DNA from: Gemmata palustris
GTDB lineage: Bacteria; Planctomycetota; Planctomycetia; Gemmatales; Gemmataceae
Direction of reading: 5' to 3'
Length of the DNA stretch: 64,000 nt
Assembly (NCBI RefSeq): GCF_017939745.1
Contig: NZ_JAGKQQ010000001.1
Coordinates: 6,649,299-6,713,298, forward strand
Shown: positions 60,950-64,000 of the stretch, piece by piece
How the letters are laid out: every line of letters begins with the position of its first letter
How positions within the stretch are numbered: the stretch's first letter is position 1
Notes under the pieces: model-generated
What the model saw: the letters and a program-made list of their open reading frames with translations, nothing else
The model's database searches: none
Told to the model about the DNA's origin: nothing
Made by a program: the position numbers and the translations under genes

Positions 60950-61426
60950 ATGGTCACACCGATGTTACGCGAACTCGCGGGACCGTTTCCCCCCTTCTTT
61001 TGGTTCGAGGAGCCGGGGTTCCTCTTCGAGCGCGGCGTTCGGCATTTAATCGATGCCTGGGACCAGGTTTGCCGTCAGGCGCTTCAGCGCGCTTCGGCCG
61101 AGGATCTGCAGGCCGCGCGCGACGACTACCAAGCGGTACTCACGGGGCACCTCAAAGTTCTCGACGGTTACTCGGTGCTGCTGAGCCGATTCCCGGGCGA
61201 GTACCCGCACGCGGAACTCGCGGACCGCCTACCGCGGCTCCGCGACCGACTCCAAGAACACTACGACTTTCTCTTCCCGCGCTGGCAAACGCTCGAAGAC
61301 CTCGAAGCGATCCTGCTCGAGCGGGTTTCGCTCCCGAACGACCAACTCAAGACACTGGCCGCGAAGAACCCGCCGCCGCCAGCGTGGTACGACGAGGTCA
61401 CCGACAAACTCGCGACGCCGGAGTAA
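60950..61426 (+). CDS. Hypothetical helical protein
   Basis: A 158-residue, Leu/Arg-rich, mostly helical protein. It begins VTPMLRELAGPFPPFFWFEEP and contains DAWDQVCRQALQRASAEDLQ and a RLPRLRDRLQEHYDFLF helix. GGAGG and GGG lie just upstream of the ATG. It is 21 bp after gltX and 6 bp before the PemK-like gene. An antitoxin role is conceivable only from that position; no DNA-binding motif is seen. The family is not recognised. Confidence 0.7.
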   Translation: MVTPMLRELAGPFPPFFWFEEPGFLFERGVRHLIDAWDQVCRQALQRASAEDLQAARDDYQAVLTGHLKVLDGYSVLLSRFPGEYPHAELADRLPRLRDRLQEHYDFLFPRWQTLEDLEAILLERVSLPNDQLKTLAAKNPPPPAWYDEVTDKLATPE

Positions 61427-61432
61427 ACCGCC

Positions 61433-61837
61433 GTGAGTTCGCCCCTCCAGCAAGGTCGGATCGTGTGGGTGGAATTACTCGATCCGCAAGGACGGAACCC
61501 GAAGCGGCGCCCGACCGTCGTTCTGACGCCCACTGCCGAAATTCACCCCGAGGGGGAAGTTGTTGTCGCAGCGCTGAGTTCACAGACGGATCAGTCGCCA
61601 CCGAACGTGTCGGTCGAGGTTCCGTGGCACCGTGACGGCCACCCGCGGACAAAACTGAACCGGCGGAACGTGGTCGTGTGTTCGTGGCTCGTGGTGGTGC
61701 CGGTCGCCGCGCTCGGGGCCGGCGATCTGGGCGGGATTGTGCCGTTCGCGGAGATGGCTCGTATCTTGGAGATTGTCCGCGCGATACAAGGTGGCCCGGC
61801 GAACCAAACACCCCCAGAGACAGAACCGAATTCATGA
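61433..61837 (+). CDS. PemK/MazF-like protein
   Basis: A 134-residue protein with the PemK/MazF fold pattern: QGRIVWVELLDPQG, RPTVVLTPTAEI, and RRNVVVCSWLVVVP. MazF toxins cut mRNA and are usually neutralised by a small upstream antitoxin. The gene upstream is 158 residues and not antitoxin-like. The start is GTG; its stop TGA overlaps the ATG of the PfkB gene (ATGA). Presence in this operon leaves doubt whether it is a toxin. Confidence 0.78.
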   Translation: MSSPLQQGRIVWVELLDPQGRNPKRRPTVVLTPTAEIHPEGEVVVAALSSQTDQSPPNVSVEVPWHRDGHPRTKLNRRNVVVCSWLVVVPVAALGAGDLGGIVPFAEMARILEIVRAIQGGPANQTPPETEPNS

Positions 61838-62820
61838 AAGAGTTCCACCTGATCGGCCTCGGCAACTCGCTGGTCGATATCCTTCTCGAGCTCAGTGACG
61901 CGGAGTTCGGGCCGCTCGCGTTCGAGAAGGGCACCATGCGCCTCACCGAGTACGAGGAGCAGCAAAAGTTGCTCACCGCGTTCCACGGGCGCGAGCCGCG
62001 CCTCGTGAGCGGCGGGAGCGTGGCGAACTCGGTCATCGCGTGCTCGCAACTCGGCGGCAAGGGGGCGTTCATCGGGTGCGTCGGCGACGACCGCTACGGC
62101 CTCCACTACAGCGAAGAGTTCCGCGAACTGGACATCGATTTCGCGAACCCGCCGCTGGTGGGCGAAACGACCGGCACCTGCGTGAGCATTATCACGCCCG
62201 ACGCCGAGCGCACGATGCGGACGTGCCTCGCGGTCTCGAGCCACCTCGCCGCGCGCCACGTCCCCGTGGAGAAGATCGCCGCGAGCGAGTGGCTCTTCGT
62301 GGAGGGTTACATTTTCGCGAACCCCGCGACCGGTCAACTCGCGATCCGCGAATCGCTCCAGGCGGCGAAGGCGAGCGGAACGAAGGTCGCGCTGACGTGT
62401 TCCGACGCCTTCGTTCCGCAAGTGTTCGGCGAAGCGTTCCACGGAGCGCTCAAGCAAAGCGACCTGCTCTTCTGCAACGCGACCGAAGCAATGGCTATTG
62501 CGGGCGGGAGCACGGCCGAGGTCGCGTTCGCGAACTTGAAGGGCGTCGTTCCGAACGCGGTCGTCACCGACGGGCCGAACGGCGCGTTCCTCCGGTACCA
62601 CGGGGCGGAGCACCACGTTCCGGCGTTCGCGTGCAAGCCGATCGACGTGACCGGCGCGGGCGACATGTTCGCGGGATCGTTCCTCTACGGGATCACGCAC
62701 GGGATCGCCGCGGAGAAGGCGGCCCGCGCCGCGAACTTCCTCGCGATGAAGGTGATTACCCAGATCGGCGCCCGGCTCCACCACGGGGCTCGCGATTACT
62801 GGCGCGAGGCGTGTATTTAG
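61834..62820 (+). CDS. PfkB-family sugar/nucleoside kinase
   Basis: A 328-residue kinase of the ribokinase/PfkB family, similar to adenosine kinase-type members. It has GLGNSLVDILLEL at the N-terminus, the substrate-binding GGSVANS, GCVGDDRYG, and the catalytic Asp277 in VTGAGDMFAGSFL. The substrate could be a nucleoside or sugar; the N-terminus resembles adenosine-kinase-like proteins. Overlaps the PemK-like stop by 4 bp (ATGA), so translation is coupled. Confidence 0.9.
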   Translation: MKEFHLIGLGNSLVDILLELSDAEFGPLAFEKGTMRLTEYEEQQKLLTAFHGREPRLVSGGSVANSVIACSQLGGKGAFIGCVGDDRYGLHYSEEFRELDIDFANPPLVGETTGTCVSIITPDAERTMRTCLAVSSHLAARHVPVEKIAASEWLFVEGYIFANPATGQLAIRESLQAAKASGTKVALTCSDAFVPQVFGEAFHGALKQSDLLFCNATEAMAIAGGSTAEVAFANLKGVVPNAVVTDGPNGAFLRYHGAEHHVPAFACKPIDVTGAGDMFAGSFLYGITHGIAAEKAARAANFLAMKVITQIGARLHHGARDYWREACI

Positions 62821-62906
62821 CCGCGCGGTTTGTGTTCCGTGTTTGGTACCCAACACGAACGCCCGGCCCGACTTACCCCGAATACGAAACACGAAGCATC
62901 ACGCAC

Positions 62907-63482
62907 ATGGGACGAACGAGAACGTTTATCGGCATCGACATTGGCGACGCGATTCGCGGGAGCGCCGTTGCGCTCCAGAAGGAACTGACGAAAATCAGCG
63001 CCGGGGTCAAGTGGACGGCGCCGGAGAGCATGCACATCACACTGCTGTTCCTGGGCGAAGTGGACGACCGCGAACTGCACCCGGTGTGCAAGGCCGTGAA
63101 AGCGGTCGCCGCGGGCGAAGCGCCGTTCTCACTCCGGGTATCCGGTGTGGGGGCGTTCCCGAACCCCCGGCGCCCGAAGGTGCTGTGGGGCGGCGTCACC
63201 GACGGCGCGGAACCGCTCCAACGGCTGTACACGGCGCTCGAAGAAGAGATGCTGGAACTGGGCTGCTACCGCACGGAGGAGCGCGGGTACACGCCGCACC
63301 TCACGCTCGGGCGCATCAACAGCCCGGAAGATGGCGTCGCGCTCGTGGCCGAACTGCCCAAGCGGATGGCGTGGCAGGGCGGGCGGGTCGCGGTCGGTGA
63401 GGTGATAGTGTACAGCAGCGAGATGGACCGCGACGGCCCGGTGTACACGGTTATGGGCCGCGCGCCGCTGACGGGAAAGTAG
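62907..63482 (+). CDS. thpR: RNA 2',3'-cyclic phosphodiesterase
   Basis: A 191-residue 2H-phosphoesterase that opens 2',3'-cyclic phosphates in RNA. Both catalytic HxT motifs are visible: HITL (His43) and HLTL (His131). The N-terminal RTFIGIDIGDAIRG and the CYRTEERGYTPHLTLGRI match ThpR. The frame runs far upstream, but the family starts at the ATG at 62907. The gap before it (62821-62906) holds an imperfect CGTGTTTGG/GAAACACG repeat. Confidence 0.93.
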   Translation: MGRTRTFIGIDIGDAIRGSAVALQKELTKISAGVKWTAPESMHITLLFLGEVDDRELHPVCKAVKAVAAGEAPFSLRVSGVGAFPNPRRPKVLWGGVTDGAEPLQRLYTALEEEMLELGCYRTEERGYTPHLTLGRINSPEDGVALVAELPKRMAWQGGRVAVGEVIVYSSEMDRDGPVYTVMGRAPLTGK

Positions 63483-63811
63483 AACCGGGGTCGCGGGTTA
63501 CGCGGCCCGCCCGTCTTCAACTCCGTGCTCGAGAACGAGCACCTCGGTTCCTTTCACCCGATAATTAATCCCTCAAGTTCCGCACACATTTTCGGTGCGG
63601 CTCCTCCCTCGGAAGCCACCGCGCGCTGACCTTTTGGCCGCGCTCGTGCCAACGGCTATACGCAATCTGCACATACATCAAGTCCGCTACCACCCGCGCA
63701 CACCCGCGCCGGGAGTGGGCTGTTCACCTTCCGCTCCCGGCGCGGGCGAGGTATAACAAGTGAACTCGCTTGTCCGCCCGTTCACTGTTCCGACTCACCA
63801 GGACGCCACGA
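63483..63811. other. Intergenic region upstream of dnaE
   Basis: 329 bp with no supported gene. It holds small inverted repeats (GTGCTCG/CGAGCAC near 63525, CCGCAC/GTGCGG near 63580) and the 13-bp hairpin at 63703-63746. A TATAAC at 63752-63757, 55 bp before the dnaE ATG, is a weak -10 candidate without a clear -35. Confidence 0.55.
63703..63746. promoter_or_regulatory. Hairpin upstream of dnaE
   Basis: Perfect 13-bp arms CCCGCGCCGGGAG (63703-63715) and its complement (63734-63746) with an 18-bp loop. It lies directly before the TATAAC at 63752, so it could be an upstream terminator or part of the dnaE control region. Confidence 0.5.
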
Positions 63812-64000
63812 ATGGCCCGCTGCTTCTGCCACTTGCACCTGCACACGCACTACAGCATGTTGGACGGGTTCAACCGCATCCCGCCGCTGGTGAAGCAGAC
63901 AAAAGAACTGGGCATGAACGCGGTCGCCATCACCGACCACGGGAACCTGTACGGCGCCATCGAGTTCTACATGGAGTGCAAGAAGGGCGGCATCAAGCCC
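63812..64000 (+). CDS. dnaE: DNA polymerase III alpha subunit, N-terminal fragment
   Basis: Only 63 residues are in the window. They form the start of a PHP domain: [31 protein letters not shown]. This is the standard N-terminus of the replicative polymerase alpha subunit. AGGA lies 7 bp before the ATG. The gene runs off the window end. Assignment to DnaE rather than PolC or DnaE2 rests on this short stretch. Confidence 0.85.
   Translation, partial: MARCFCHLHLHTHYSMLDGFNRIPPLVKQTKELGMNAVAITDHGNLYGAIEFYMECKKGGIKP

Noticed and set aside
61433-61837. Clear type II toxin-antitoxin locus
   Set aside because: The PemK-like part is plausible, but the upstream gene lacks antitoxin features and the operon context is housekeeping, so it is listed only as a possibility.
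62826-62906. tRNA or small RNA gene before thpR
   Set aside because: Only an imperfect CGTGTTTGG/GAAACACG pairing is visible; no cloverleaf or promoter.

Overview
The window is about 65% G+C and reads as chromosomal DNA of a planctomycete, most likely a Gemmataceae member (Gemmata-like). The evidence is the gene repertoire: planctomycete-style Ser/Thr kinases, two-CxxC zinc-ribbon membrane proteins, a DUF1549/DUF1553 (PSD1-type) protein, a DUF1080 protein, TadE-like pilins, an ECF-like sigma factor, and two copies of a protein family I associate with Gemmata genomes. No rRNA, tRNA, insertion sequence, prophage, CRISPR array or origin was recognised. Many starts are GTG or TTG, and the large antisense ORFs are composition shadows.

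Layout. 1-3.1 kb: a partial unknown gene, a Ser/Thr kinase fused to a receiver-like domain, and a HEAT lipoprotein. 3.4-8.7 kb: a 1756-residue single-pass protein with internal repeats, coiled coil and TPR. 9-16.3 kb: an ABC-2 permease, a secreted S9 peptidase, a secreted M28 peptidase with PDZ, and a LarA-like protein. 16.4-21.6 kb: a CcoI/FixI-like P-type ATPase carrying palindromic repeats in frame, then a reverse-strand phnZ-like/phnX/TSUP cluster. 21.7-26 kb: a zinc-ribbon protein, queC, queD, pheS and a second zinc-ribbon protein. 26-34 kb: an old yellow enzyme, a sigma factor, a HEAT/STN-like secreted protein, an alpha/beta hydrolase, paralog family copy 1, a THUMP methyltransferase and small membrane proteins. 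34-38.6 kb: two TadE-like proteins and two tandem membrane-anchored kinases. 38.7-46.5 kb: UbiA, GT2, a protein remotely like BshC, recA, a flippase and DUF167. 46.9-57.5 kb: PSD1-type protein, DUF2314, an esterase, two hybrid sensor kinases and DUF1080. 57.5-64 kb: paralog copy 2, two hot-dog proteins, gltX, an unknown gene with a PemK-like gene, a PfkB kinase, thpR and the 5' end of dnaE.

Functional groups: queC-queD (preQ0/queuosine); phnZ-like-phnX-TSUP (phosphonate breakdown, with the transporter assignment inferred); gltX to thpR (closely packed, partly translationally coupled); three kinases sharing an unnamed N-terminal helical region; and two hybrid histidine kinases with no separate response regulator nearby.

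The most unusual signal is repeat DNA. Between genes there are several long inverted repeats, some built from a short word repeated with variation (for example 3101-3188, 14766-14952, 33969-34081, 38578-38676) and some perfect 28-29 bp arms (8699-8764, 44552-44647). A related palindromic element occurs twice inside the P-type ATPase gene, read in two different frames without stop codons.
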